This document shows, piece by piece, positions 22,079-30,457 of a stretch of DNA of 32,002 bases (position 1 is the stretch's first letter; each line of letters begins with the position of its first letter). The notes beneath the pieces are model-generated. The model saw nothing but the letters and a program-made list of their open reading frames with translations, ran no database searches and had not been told where the DNA came from. Source of the stretch: Dehalococcoidales bacterium (GTDB lineage Bacteria > Chloroflexota > Dehalococcoidia > Lucifugimonadales > Lucifugimonadaceae). The translations under genes and the position numbers were made by a program. The stretch spans positions 1 through 32,002 of the forward strand of contig JAACCT010000032.1 in assembly GCA_009937255.1 (NCBI GenBank), given 5' to 3'.

Positions 22079-23266
22079 TTAATCTGCTCCATCAGCAACA
22101 TAGCCCCTCTCGCCATGGTCACTTATATCTAGTCCTAAATCTTCTTCACTTTCAGTCGATCTTAACCCAAGACCTGGAATAATATCTAGTATTTTTAATA
22201 TTACTATACTCATAATTAATGAGTATGCCATAGTTGAAATAATCATAATAAGATTATCTATAAAAAGTTCTGAGGAACCATTAATTAATCCTCCATTTTT
22301 TGCAAAAATTCCTGTTCCAAATAATCCTACAATTCCACCAAGTCCATGAACTGCAAAAACATCAAGAGCATCATCTAGGTTAACTTTTTCTTTGAAGTAA
22401 ACTGCATAAAATGTAATTATTCCAGTTGCTACACCTAAAATCAAAGCAGATCCAACTCCAATAAACCCAGCTGCTGGTGTTATTGTAGCTAATCCTGCAA
22501 TCGCACCTGTAGCTGCACCTACTCCACTAACTTTACCTCCATGGAACATTCCTAATAATACCCAAATCATCATAGCGGTTGCAGCACATGTATTTGTAAC
22601 AAGAAAAGCGCTTACAGCAATACCATCTGCTGCTAATCCTGAGCCTGCGTTAAAACCAAACCATCCAAACCATAAAATAGATGCTCCAAGTATCACAAAG
22701 GGAACATTATGAGGTTCTACACCTCTTTCAATATTTCTTCTTCTTCCGACAAGGGCAGCTGCTGCAATGGCAGCCATACCAGCATTAATATGAACAACAG
22801 CTCCACCTGCAAAATCTAATGCACCCATTTTGAATAACCAACCATTTGAATCCCATACCCAATGGGCAATTGGTGCATATACTAAAGTAACCCAAAGAAC
22901 TAGAAAGACCATGTAGGTTTTAAATTTAAATCTTTCACAAAAAGCTCCTGTGATAAGAGCTGGTGTAATAATAGCAAACATCATTTGAAAAATAGCAAAT
23001 ATTTGATCATCTGTTGAATCAACACCTGATAAACCTAAATTACTAAAACTACCTATAAAACCATTTCCTCCATCTCCAAAAGCAAGAGAGTATCCCCATA
23101 ATACCCAAATAACGCTAACAAGTCCAAGAGTAATAAAAGAATACACTAAGGTTGAAATTACATTTTTTCTTCTAACTAATCCACCGTAAAAGAATGCAAG
23201 ACCTGGAGTCATAAATAAAACTAAAGCTGAACATATCAACATCCAAGCTATTGAACCTGAATCCAT
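22079..23266 (-). CDS. amtB: Ammonium transporter
   Basis: A 395-residue Amt/Rh channel with about eleven transmembrane helices. The N-terminus MTPGLAFFYGGLVRRKN, the signature DFAGGAVVHINAGMAAIAAA with pore His159, the helix WFGWFGFNAGSG and the second pore His307 (FAVHGLGGIVG) are all present. The cytoplasmic tail ends in HGERGYVADGAD, the type that contacts P-II. There is no cleavable signal peptide. AGGAGG lies six bases before the ATG. It forms an operon with P-II and moves ammonium inward across the cytoplasmic membrane, presumably raised under nitrogen limitation. Confidence 0.96.
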   Translation of the reverse strand: MDSGSIAWMLICSALVLFMTPGLAFFYGGLVRRKNVISTLVYSFITLGLVSVIWVLWGYSLAFGDGGNGFIGSFSNLGLSGVDSTDDQIFAIFQMMFAIITPALITGAFCERFKFKTYMVFLVLWVTLVYAPIAHWVWDSNGWLFKMGALDFAGGAVVHINAGMAAIAAAALVGRRRNIERGVEPHNVPFVILGASILWFGWFGFNAGSGLAADGIAVSAFLVTNTCAATAMMIWVLLGMFHGGKVSGVGAATGAIAGLATITPAAGFIGVGSALILGVATGIITFYAVYFKEKVNLDDALDVFAVHGLGGIVGLFGTGIFAKNGGLINGSSELFIDNLIMIISTMAYSLIMSIVILKILDIIPGLGLRSTESEEDLGLDISDHGERGYVADGAD

Positions 23267-23395
23267 AATTTCCTCCTAATTATATACTTTCTGAAATTGC
23301 TCTAAGTAATAACAATTAGAATAAATTTATATTTCATTTGTTTAATTTATGTTACAAATCTGTTTCAATAATGTAATAAAAATAATTTATTATTT

Positions 23396-24106
23396 TTATT
23401 CCCAATCTTTTCGTTTATTTTTATAGTCTTCAATATCTAATAAGTTAATAGCTGAGGAGGGAATAGGTACCTTAGATTCTATTCGATCTAAGGTTGAAAT
23501 AATAACTGGTATTTTAGATCCTGCAGGAAGGAGTTCAATCGCTTTAAGTTTTTTTATTTCTTTTTCACTAAGCTCTTTACTTCCATATTTTTCTGGTCTT
23601 TGAAAACTATAAAATCCATTTGGATCTTTTTGTATATGTTCATGTGTTATCAACCAATCTAAAATTCGATCAATTTTTTTTGAAAATTTGCTATTTCTTT
23701 TTTCATAATTAATATATAACTCTGGTAGTTTTGTATCCCATCCTTGTCTAATACTTGCATGAGCTACATACTCAATAATTTTTTTACTAGTTGATATTTC
23801 TTGTGACCTTTCCTGGAAGCTAATCTTTAGGAATTTATTATGAACATTTTCAAGCTCTCCTCTATACATATAAGACATTATTAAACACATAAAAAGCCTA
23901 TTAGTGTTTAGTTCCTTTAATCGATTTTTCTTTACCTGATCTAAGTTTAGATTATTATCTTTTTTTATTTTTAAGTTTTTTTTCTTTTGCTTTAAAATTT
24001 CTAATTTATTTGAAATAGTCTTAAGATCACTTTTTATTAATTTAAGATCATCTCTGATTTTTTCGTTTTGATTTTCCATATTTTCCATACAGATATTATA
24101 AAACAT
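23396..24106 (-). CDS. Unrecognised protein with N-terminal coiled coil
   Basis: A 236-residue protein. Residues about 8-70 are a long, charged, Lys- and Leu-rich coiled coil (KLIKSDLKTISNKLEILKQK). The rest is soluble and mixed, with a helical middle (IIEYVAHASIRQGWDTKLPE) and a possible winged-helix-like segment (KIDRILDWLITHEHIQKDPN then GFYSFQRPEKY). No catalytic motif is recognised. The start could also be ATG codon 7 or 10; no Shine-Dalgarno decides. It lies alone upstream of amtB on the same strand. DNA or RNA binding is conceivable but not supported. Confidence 0.6.
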   Translation of the reverse strand: MFYNICMENMENQNEKIRDDLKLIKSDLKTISNKLEILKQKKKNLKIKKDNNLNLDQVKKNRLKELNTNRLFMCLIMSYMYRGELENVHNKFLKISFQERSQEISTSKKIIEYVAHASIRQGWDTKLPELYINYEKRNSKFSKKIDRILDWLITHEHIQKDPNGFYSFQRPEKYGSKELSEKEIKKLKAIELLPAGSKIPVIISTLDRIESKVPIPSSAINLLDIEDYKNKRKDWE

Positions 24107-24153
24107 TCACATATATTTTTATGAACTTGATTAATACTAAATTTTAGTAATAT

Positions 24154-25251
24154 TTACTTTAGATGAGCTTCTTTAATAGTATATTTTTTTAAAAACTCTT
24201 TATTTGGTTTTGGTAATTTTTTTGAAGGTTCAAAAATATAAGGAGATTTAAAATTATTAATTGGTTCACATAAATCATTTTTATAAAATCTGCTTGATGG
24301 AAATAAATCTCCAGGATAAGTAAAATTATTTAAAGTTGCTAAAGCAATGCATATACTTACTCCCAGTGCACTTTCAAGCATTCCTCCTATCCAAGTTGGG
24401 ATACCATTTTCTTCGGCTAAACTATTTATTTTTAAAGAATTAGTAATACCTCCAACTCTACCAGGCTTGATATTAATATATTTACAAGCTTCTATTTCTA
24501 ACGCTTGCTTTGCTTTATTTATACTATTTATTGATTCATCTAAACATATAGGAGTTTCTAATATTTTTGATAATTTAGCATGATCAATTAAATCTTCAGG
24601 TTCAAATGGTTGTTCTATAAAAGCTAAACCTATCTTATCTATAGATTTAAAAAACTCTATATCTTCTAGCGAGTAACCACCATTACAATCTACATGAAAT
24701 AAAGTTTTGGGAAAAGTTGAACTAACTGCTTCAAGGACTTGTTTATCCCACCCTTTTTTTATTTTCAATTTAACTCTTGGAGTATCATTATCAACTGCTG
24801 GTTGTATTTTTTGTAATAGAGTATCTATATCTTTTTCAACCCCAAAGTCAGCTCCTGCTTTTACTTGATTCCTAGTACCACCTAATAGTTTATGAAGAGG
24901 TATATTATTTATTTCACTAGCTAAAGTCCACCATAAAATTTCTAACCCAGCTTTAGCAAAAGGATTTCCTTTATAAAGTCCTAAGTCATTATTTAAATTT
25001 TCTGGAGTTTCGTATTCATTATGTATGATTTTTTTCCCAAAAACCTCAGAAATATTATAATAAATAGAATTAGCACTTTCATATGAATATGTAGGTAATT
25101 CTAGAGCACAGGTTTCTGACCATGCTTCGTACCCATCACATACACCATTAATTAAAATGGAATGTATTTCATAATCCGCACCATAAGATGTAATCCAAGG
25201 ATCAATTAATGGCATTGCTACATGATAAATATGTAATTCTTCTATTTTCAT
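24154..25251 (-). CDS. Enolase-superfamily enzyme, N-succinylamino acid racemase / o-succinylbenzoate synthase-like
   Basis: A 365-residue mandelate racemase/MLE-type enzyme of the OSBS/NSAR branch. Lys163 and Lys165 (KLKIKKGWD), metal ligands Asp188 (HVDCNGGY), Glu213 (FIEQPFEPED) and Asp238 (CLDESINS), and Lys262 (INIKPGRVGG) are all in place, as is the C-terminal GDLFPSSRFYKNDL. Members either make o-succinylbenzoate for menaquinone or racemise N-acyl amino acids. No menaquinone genes are nearby, so a racemase is more likely next to the amidohydrolase at 25325. The start is the first ATG; the upstream gap is 73 bases. Confidence 0.87.
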   Translation of the reverse strand: MKIEELHIYHVAMPLIDPWITSYGADYEIHSILINGVCDGYEAWSETCALELPTYSYESANSIYYNISEVFGKKIIHNEYETPENLNNDLGLYKGNPFAKAGLEILWWTLASEINNIPLHKLLGGTRNQVKAGADFGVEKDIDTLLQKIQPAVDNDTPRVKLKIKKGWDKQVLEAVSSTFPKTLFHVDCNGGYSLEDIEFFKSIDKIGLAFIEQPFEPEDLIDHAKLSKILETPICLDESINSINKAKQALEIEACKYINIKPGRVGGITNSLKINSLAEENGIPTWIGGMLESALGVSICIALATLNNFTYPGDLFPSSRFYKNDLCEPINNFKSPYIFEPSKKLPKPNKEFLKKYTIKEAHLK

Positions 25252-25324
25252 TTTTTATATTTCTATATGATTACTTTATAAAATTACAGAGTATATACTT
25301 TTATTTATGACAATATATTAAAAA

Positions 25325-26329
25325 TTATTGCCAATCTATATTAAATTCTCTAACAGCATTCTTCCAAAATATATCTTCAATTTGTTCTTCAGAGAGTTCA
25401 CAAAATTTTGAAGCTTGTTTTATTGAAAGTAATTGTTCGTAAAGAGAAATTATTGGTCTATTAGAAGTATGGGAATAATTTAATGATTCTACTTGATCAA
25501 TTGCTACTTGATAGTGAAAATGACCGTACGCTGTGTAAGCTCCATGAAAAGAAACAGATTCTATACCATCAGAACCATAAAAAATTCTTTTTAAATTTTC
25601 ATTCTTAAACAAAGTCATAAAAGGCCGTATATCTGTTACTGCTGAAAGGTCATACCATATGTTAGGTAAATTCTTCAAAGTATCAATGGCTTTTTCTATA
25701 GGTCTGTAGGTAAAAGATCTTCCTACATGTGCTAATATCCATTTGATATTAGGGTATCTTTTTGTTGTGTATTCAGTTAAGTTTTTTAAATTTTCTTTAT
25801 CATTACATCCATCTTGTTTTGCCATATGTAAAGTAATCCATAGACCCATATTATTAGCAAGTTCCATTTGTTCATGGGTTAAATAATCATCTATATTACA
25901 TTCATTGATATCTCCATTAGATGAAACATATCTATAAACTTTTAGGCCTTGAAATCCTTTCTCTTTTATATCATTTTCTATTTGCTCTAATTTATCTTTA
26001 GGAGTAGTTAGTCTATGTGATCTTAAGAGATTATTATTTTTAATTTCTTTATGGATAAATTCATTATGAGCATTTATATCGGTACCTATCAGCGGTTTTC
26101 CTAAAATTAAACTATTAACATCTCTGTTAGGGAAAACAGTTTTGTACCATTTATTTATAGTATTTAAAGGTGTGTCAGGGAACCTATTTTTATGTAAGCT
26201 TGATTCTTCAATTAAAGCATTATTGATCATATGAATATGGGAATCATAGATTCTTTGAGGAACCCAATCTTCAAACTCTTCTATCCATATCTCTTCATCT
26301 GATTTTCTATATTCAATCAAATTATCCAT
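25325..26329 (-). CDS. Amidohydrolase-2 family metal-dependent hydrolase
   Basis: A 334-residue TIM-barrel hydrolase of the ACMSD/amidohydrolase-2 group. Metal-binding His31 and His33 (YDSHIHMI) begin the barrel; a His in ITLHMAKQDG, one in WILAHVGRSF and the Asp in IFYGSDGIE supply the rest. Members decarboxylate aromatic acids or open lactones and amides. The substrate is unknown. The ATG overlaps the end of the CxxC protein (26322) by eight bases, indicating coupled translation. The racemase-like gene follows 73 bases downstream, so the three may be one operon. Confidence 0.85.
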   Translation of the reverse strand: MDNLIEYRKSDEEIWIEEFEDWVPQRIYDSHIHMINNALIEESSLHKNRFPDTPLNTINKWYKTVFPNRDVNSLILGKPLIGTDINAHNEFIHKEIKNNNLLRSHRLTTPKDKLEQIENDIKEKGFQGLKVYRYVSSNGDINECNIDDYLTHEQMELANNMGLWITLHMAKQDGCNDKENLKNLTEYTTKRYPNIKWILAHVGRSFTYRPIEKAIDTLKNLPNIWYDLSAVTDIRPFMTLFKNENLKRIFYGSDGIESVSFHGAYTAYGHFHYQVAIDQVESLNYSHTSNRPIISLYEQLLSIKQASKFCELSEEQIEDIFWKNAVREFNIDWQ

Positions 26330-26711
26330 TTTTATTCTCCAAATTTAGATTTTTATTAAGTAAGATTTTTTTTAACAAATTTAGTTGTTTATAGGTAAAA
26401 GTATTTTCTAATTTAAATTTAAATTCCTCAATAATTTCATTAGGAGAATTTTCTAATTTAGATATCCATTTCCTAGAAGAATTATTGAGTGATTTTCTGA
26501 TACTTAAATGCTTAGAGCTTCCCCAAAATATAGCATTATAAATATCTTGATTTTGAATACTATATAAATAAATTTTCATATTATGGCAATATTTACAAAA
26601 AACTATTAAATTTTTATTACTAGAGTTTTTATTTATATAACTAGTAATAAAAAATGACATAGGAACTTCATATTTTGATATTCCACATAAGAAACATAGT
26701 TCAATTTCAAT
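26322..26711 (-). CDS. Zinc-ribbon-like CxxC protein with no ordinary start codon in the required place
   Basis: The ATG at 26660 gives a 112-residue product, but the same frame upstream encodes IELCFLCGISKYEVP before it. With that, two CxxC pairs (LCFLCG and FCKYCH) appear, the usual four ligands of a zinc ribbon. From the preceding stop to 26660 there is no ATG, GTG or TTG; the plausible entry is ATT at 26711, a rare start. Otherwise the 5' end is damaged. The tail is helical and lysine-rich (KFKLENTFTYKQLNLLKK). Function unknown. Its stop overlaps the amidohydrolase start by eight bases. Confidence 0.55.
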   Translation of the reverse strand: MEIELCFLCGISKYEVPMSFFITSYINKNSSNKNLIVFCKYCHNMKIYLYSIQNQDIYNAIFWGSSKHLSIRKSLNNSSRKWISKLENSPNEIIEEFKFKLENTFTYKQLNLLKKILLNKNLNLENKNG

Positions 26712-26731
26712 AGAATTTTTTATAATTTATA

Positions 26732-26947
26732 TTACTTTCTGGATTTGTATGCATCTGTTTCATATGACCGGCTTTCAAGTTCACCAGACTTACTTTTTGG
26801 TAAATCATATAAATCATATAAAAGAACATTGGTCATAAAAAAGTAAACTACAAATAATGCACCTAAAATCAATACAATATTTTTTTTATTTAAAGTAATA
26901 ATATTTAGTTCAATATATTCTTTAAGAATCAAGATATTTTTTATCAT
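26732..26947 (-). CDS. Small membrane protein sharing the tail of the Imm-domain protein
   Basis: A 71-residue protein: LKEYIELNIITLNKK, one transmembrane helix (NIVLILGALFVVYFFMTNVL) and a polar tail (PKSKSGELESRSYETDAYKS). Residues about 8-48 match the C-terminal residues of the superinfection-immunity-domain protein at 11777-12331 almost position for position, but the Imm domain itself is absent. It may be a truncated duplicate that acquired a new tail or an independent small family. No clear ribosome site is seen. Confidence 0.6.
   Translation of the reverse strand: MIKNILILKEYIELNIITLNKKNIVLILGALFVVYFFMTNVLLYDLYDLPKSKSGELESRSYETDAYKSRK
26820..26926. repeat. 107-bp dispersed repeat, copy 2
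   Basis: Partner of 11796-11902, same orientation, about 89% identical by eye. It encodes the transmembrane helix of the 71-residue protein. The flanks diverge abruptly on both sides. Confidence 0.85.
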
Positions 26948-26970
26948 TTTTTTATTATATATTTTTTTAA

Positions 26971-28128
26971 TTATAGTAAGTTTTCATGAATACCATGTTT
27001 AGGTGAAAATCTTTCACCTTTTCTTAATGTTACCTTCGGAATTAATAATTCTTTACCTTCTCGTAAGTTATTTTCTGCATCTCTAAATTTGAACTTTTTA
27101 TCTTTAATATGATCTATTATTGCTATGTCTGCATCAGCTCCTATATTTAAAGTTCCTATATTTGAATCAAGATTAACTACCTTTGCAGGAGCTGATGTAG
27201 CTTTTGAAATCACATCCTCTAAACTTAATCCTAAATATAAATATTTAGATAAAGTAGTTAGAAGATCAAATACAGGTCCTCTAGCATTATATTTATGAAT
27301 ATCTGATGATATTGTCCCTGGTACAACTCCTTGTTCCATACACTTTTCTGCAACGGGGAATGAAAATGATCCAGCGCCATGACCTACATCAAAGATCACC
27401 CCTCTTTTTATAGCGTCTAAGGCAATATCTATAACTTTATTGTTATTATCTAAAATTCCATGAGGCCTTCCTGTAAATGAATGAGTAACAATATCTCCAG
27501 TTCTCATTCTAGGGAGTATAGACTCAAGAGCTTTGTGTGAGCCACCAATATGTATCATAATAGGCTTATTTATTTCCTTAGCAGCTTCAAGCCCTCTATT
27601 AAATGCAATTAAGTCATTTTCGCCTACGATGTCATGAGAAAGTCTTACCTTTATGCCTACTATTGATTCAGAATGTAACAAAGAAGCTTCTATGGCTTTT
27701 TCAACTCTAGCCCACCTAATATCCTCAAGCTCTCCAATATCATTATCAAGTTGACCCATTCCAGAAATATGTAAAAATGCTAAAATTCTTGTTTTACTTT
27801 TTGAAATAACATATCTATGAAAACCTGAAATTGTATTTGATCCAGATGATCCCGCATCAATGGCTGTTGTTACTCCTCTTTCCAAACAAAAAGGATCGGC
27901 TTCAACAGATAAATGTGCAACTCCCCACCAAACATGAACATGAAGATCTACTAATCCAGGTATTACTAATTTATTTTTTGCTTCAATAATATCGATTGTA
28001 TTATTGTCAGAAATATTTTTTTCTATAGCTCTTATTTTTCCACTAGATATACCAATATCGCTTTTTTCTTTTATACCTCTGACTGGATCTAATATTGTTC
28101 CATTCTTAATTACTAAGTCGTAAACCAT
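26971..28128 (-). CDS. Amidohydrolase/deacetylase-type metallohydrolase (dihydroorotase-like)
   Basis: A 385-residue amidohydrolase of the COG3964 kind. His63 and His65 (DLHVHVWWG), a lysine that would be carboxylated to bridge two metals (Lys160, VGIKVRLSH), His193 (MIHIGGSH), His216 (VTHSFTGRPHG) and Asp276 (GTISSDIH) give the full binuclear site. The N-terminal strands (MVYDLVIKNGTILDP) and C-terminal ADADIAIID form the usual beta-sandwich. Related enzymes hydrolyse cyclic ureides, N-acyl amino acids or imines. It is only distantly related to 25325. No Shine-Dalgarno is visible. Confidence 0.87.
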   Translation of the reverse strand: MVYDLVIKNGTILDPVRGIKEKSDIGISSGKIRAIEKNISDNNTIDIIEAKNKLVIPGLVDLHVHVWWGVAHLSVEADPFCLERGVTTAIDAGSSGSNTISGFHRYVISKSKTRILAFLHISGMGQLDNDIGELEDIRWARVEKAIEASLLHSESIVGIKVRLSHDIVGENDLIAFNRGLEAAKEINKPIMIHIGGSHKALESILPRMRTGDIVTHSFTGRPHGILDNNNKVIDIALDAIKRGVIFDVGHGAGSFSFPVAEKCMEQGVVPGTISSDIHKYNARGPVFDLLTTLSKYLYLGLSLEDVISKATSAPAKVVNLDSNIGTLNIGADADIAIIDHIKDKKFKFRDAENNLREGKELLIPKVTLRKGERFSPKHGIHENLL

Positions 28129-28244
28129 ATTTTTTTTATTTATGTTATTTTATTTATTTACTATTTATTATAAGAATCATTTAAAAAAAGCTTTTAATCG
28201 ATTATTTAATTAGCTATCTGCTTATATATACTAACATTATTAAT

Positions 28245-28478
28245 ATGATGATCCGAAAAAATAAAATAAATTCCTTAGTTGAAGATTGTTGGGAATTTTA
28301 TGGAGAAAATGGTACTTATGCCAATATTTTTAAAGATAACCCCATTACAGAAAACTACTTAGCATCTGTTGTAACAAGATTTATAGATACTTTCCCTAAA
28401 GAAAGATTTTCTCAAAATGGACAATTAAGAGAAGCTATAGAAAAAATTATGAAAATTGAAAAAGGTTTAGAAAACTAA
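28245..28478 (+). CDS. Small soluble protein of unknown function, 77 residues
   Basis: A short, helical, charged protein beginning MMIRKNKINSLVEDCWEFYG, with a middle VVTRFIDTFPKERFSQNGQL and a lysine-rich end. The composition and codon pattern look genuine, and a Shine-Dalgarno is not obvious. It is divergent from the amidohydrolase at 26971, with 116 bases between them. There is one cysteine and no recognisable motif. Confidence 0.55.
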   Translation: MMIRKNKINSLVEDCWEFYGENGTYANIFKDNPITENYLASVVTRFIDTFPKERFSQNGQLREAIEKIMKIEKGLEN

Positions 28479-28643
28479 ATTCTAATTTTTTTATATTTAT
28501 CAGAATTAATTAACTCGAAGAACCGTATGTTAAATTCTGGAAGGCTCTAAGAGGAGGCTTTTTGGAATAAATGCAGTATTTGGATTTGCCTCAAAACCTA
28601 GTATACATTAATTAGCTATAAGTACTAATAGTAAGCTATTTAT

Positions 28644-29552
28644 TTAGAATTTAGTTTTATAATCTAGCTTGCCTTGTATATCTAATTTCACTCTGAATAA
28701 ATCTCCACCCCTATATGCATTATAGTCATATCCTTTTGGTTCAATCCCAATTGCTTCGGCTTTAGTCATTCCTGTTCCAGCAGAAGCTGTTGTAACGTAA
28801 AGTTCATTTAAGTCTTTACCTCCAAACATTGGGCAAGAAGTTTGTGTAGCAGGAAAAATAATTTCTCTTTCTTTTTTACCATCTGGATCAAATCTTATAA
28901 CTTTCGATCCTCCCCATATAGCTGACCAAATAAATCCTTCAGAATCTATAGTCATCCCGTCAGTCATCCCTTCATTTTCATCAACTATTTTCACTAAGAC
29001 TTTTTTATTTGATAAAGATTTTGTTTTATGGTTATAATCCCATTTATAAATAGTTTTTGCGAGAGTGTCAGTACTATAAAAGTTTTTCTCATCAGGAGAA
29101 AATCCCATCCCATTACAAAGAGTTATCCCTTCATCAATAATATCTATACTTGAATCAATATTAACTCTAAATAAAATATCATTTTGCCAATCTGTGGCAT
29201 CAGTTCCACAATAAAAACTTCCATCTGGCCCAGCAGTAGTATCATTTATTCGAAAAGGAATGTTTTTTCCTTCCAAAGTACCAGTTTTGATCCATTTGAA
29301 ATCTTTATCTGACTTCCAAAGCATAATCCCTTCCCAAGTACCAAGAATTAATCCTCCACCTTCATTAAATCTAAATCCTCCAACTTCTACTCCATGATGA
29401 ATTATTTTATTTGAGCCATCTTTAGGGTTATATTTAAATAATTTTCCACTCTGTATATCAGTCCAGTATATTCTGTTTTCTTCGGGATTCCATAAAGGTC
29501 CTTCACCAACAATTGCTCCAGGAGAGGCAATTTTTTCTATATGATAATCCAT
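28644..29552 (-). CDS. SMP-30/gluconolactonase-family lactonase
   Basis: A 302-residue six-bladed propeller. Glu17 (GEGPLW), Asn147 (LCNGMGFSPDE) and Asp198 (GMTDGMTID) are the divalent metal ligands, and Arg101-Ile-Asn103 (RINDTTAGPDG) lines the substrate pocket. The family hydrolyses sugar lactones to aldonates in the cytoplasm. I start it at ATG 29552 (MDYHIEKIASPG), which has GGAG four bases upstream. The frame stays open to 29786, but that part is an unlikely Tyr/Cys-rich sequence antisense to the SDR gene. The gene is divergent from the SDR at 29655. Confidence 0.9.
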   Translation of the reverse strand: MDYHIEKIASPGAIVGEGPLWNPEENRIYWTDIQSGKLFKYNPKDGSNKIIHHGVEVGGFRFNEGGGLILGTWEGIMLWKSDKDFKWIKTGTLEGKNIPFRINDTTAGPDGSFYCGTDATDWQNDILFRVNIDSSIDIIDEGITLCNGMGFSPDEKNFYSTDTLAKTIYKWDYNHKTKSLSNKKVLVKIVDENEGMTDGMTIDSEGFIWSAIWGGSKVIRFDPDGKKEREIIFPATQTSCPMFGGKDLNELYVTTASAGTGMTKAEAIGIEPKGYDYNAYRGGDLFRVKLDIQGKLDYKTKF

Positions 29553-29607
29553 AAATCTCCTTATCAATAATTTGTTTTCAATATTACCAGTAAAAACATA
29601 TATCGTG

Positions 29608-29613
29608 TATAAT
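29608..29613 (+). promoter_or_regulatory. Candidate -10 element of the second SDR gene
   Basis: TATAAT 41 bases before the SDR ATG at 29655, in the 102-base divergent region shared with the lactonase gene. The -35 is weak. Confidence 0.4.
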
Positions 29614-29654
29614 TTTTTTGAACAATACTCACAATACTCATAGAAAGAGGAAAA

Positions 29655-30452
29655 ATGGGAGAACATGATAGTAAAGTAGCTATAGTAACTGGTGGTGCAC
29701 AAGGTATAGGAAAAGGAATAGTAGATATTCTTGCATCCGAAGGTGCAAAAGTTTGTGTTGCGGATATATCTGATGAATTTGGACAAAAAACCGTCGAAGA
29801 TATTAAAACTTCAGGGGGAGATGCTTTATTTATCAAAGCAAATTTTGAAAAATCAAATAATCCTAAAATTGTTGTAGAAAAATGTTTAGAAAATTATGGA
29901 AGATTAGATATTTTAGTTAATAATGTTGGAATTCAACCTCCAACATCTTATAGAAATGTAGAAGAAACCCCTGAAGAAGTATGGGATGCAATTATTAATG
30001 TAAATCTTAAGAGTTACTTTTTGATGTCAAAATATTCTATACCTTATATGAGAAAAAATGGTAGTGGATCTATAGTAAATATATCTAGCGTTCAAGGTTT
30101 ACAGTCTCAAAAGCTTGTTCCCCCATACGCTGCTAGTAAAGGTGGAGTTTTATCACTTACTAGGCAAATGTCTTTAGATTATATAAATGAAAACATTAGA
30201 ATTAATGCAGTTTGTCCTGGTGCATTTGATACTCCAATGGTTAGAAAATCTATTACAGGAGATATAAACGATAGTTTAGAATCTCTAGGGCAACTTATAC
30301 CTATAGGTAGAGTAGGTCAAATTCATGAAATAGGACAAGTAACTTCATTTTTATGTAGTGATAAAGCTTCTTATATTTCTGGAGAATATATAAATGTCGA
30401 TGGTGGTATTATGGCTAAAGGTGGATGGGATGCAGACCTTCAAGGTAAATAG
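29655..30452 (+). CDS. Short-chain dehydrogenase/reductase, copy 2
   Basis: A 265-residue classical SDR. TGGAQGIG (12-19), Asp37 (VADIS, favouring NAD), NNVG (89-92, the Ala of NNAG replaced), Ser145 (NISSVQG), Tyr158 and Lys162 (YAASK), then CPGAFDTPM. The order and length suit glucose, rhamnose or fucose 1-dehydrogenase-type SDRs, and the divergent partner is a lactonase, the enzyme for the next step. AGAGGA lies five bases before the ATG. It is convergent with the small gene at 30458, with five bases between. Confidence 0.88.
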   Translation: MGEHDSKVAIVTGGAQGIGKGIVDILASEGAKVCVADISDEFGQKTVEDIKTSGGDALFIKANFEKSNNPKIVVEKCLENYGRLDILVNNVGIQPPTSYRNVEETPEEVWDAIINVNLKSYFLMSKYSIPYMRKNGSGSIVNISSVQGLQSQKLVPPYAASKGGVLSLTRQMSLDYINENIRINAVCPGAFDTPMVRKSITGDINDSLESLGQLIPIGRVGQIHEIGQVTSFLCSDKASYISGEYINVDGGIMAKGGWDADLQGK

Positions 30453-30457
30453 ATAAA

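Noticed and set aside
28479-28643. Coding-like strings on both strands (EEPYVKFWKALRGGFLE on plus, NPNTAFIPKSLLLEP on minus)
   Set aside because: Neither has a start and both strands look equally protein-like, so the strand of any lost gene cannot be decided. A possible remnant, not listed as a feature.
29553-29786. N-terminal extension of the SMP-30 gene to 29786
   Set aside because: It overlaps the SDR coding sequence antisense, reads as Tyr/Cys/Ser-rich noise, and a good ribosome site precedes the ATG at 29552.
29564-29836. Minus-strand 90-codon ORF
   Set aside because: It lies antisense inside the SDR gene, whose motifs are unambiguous.
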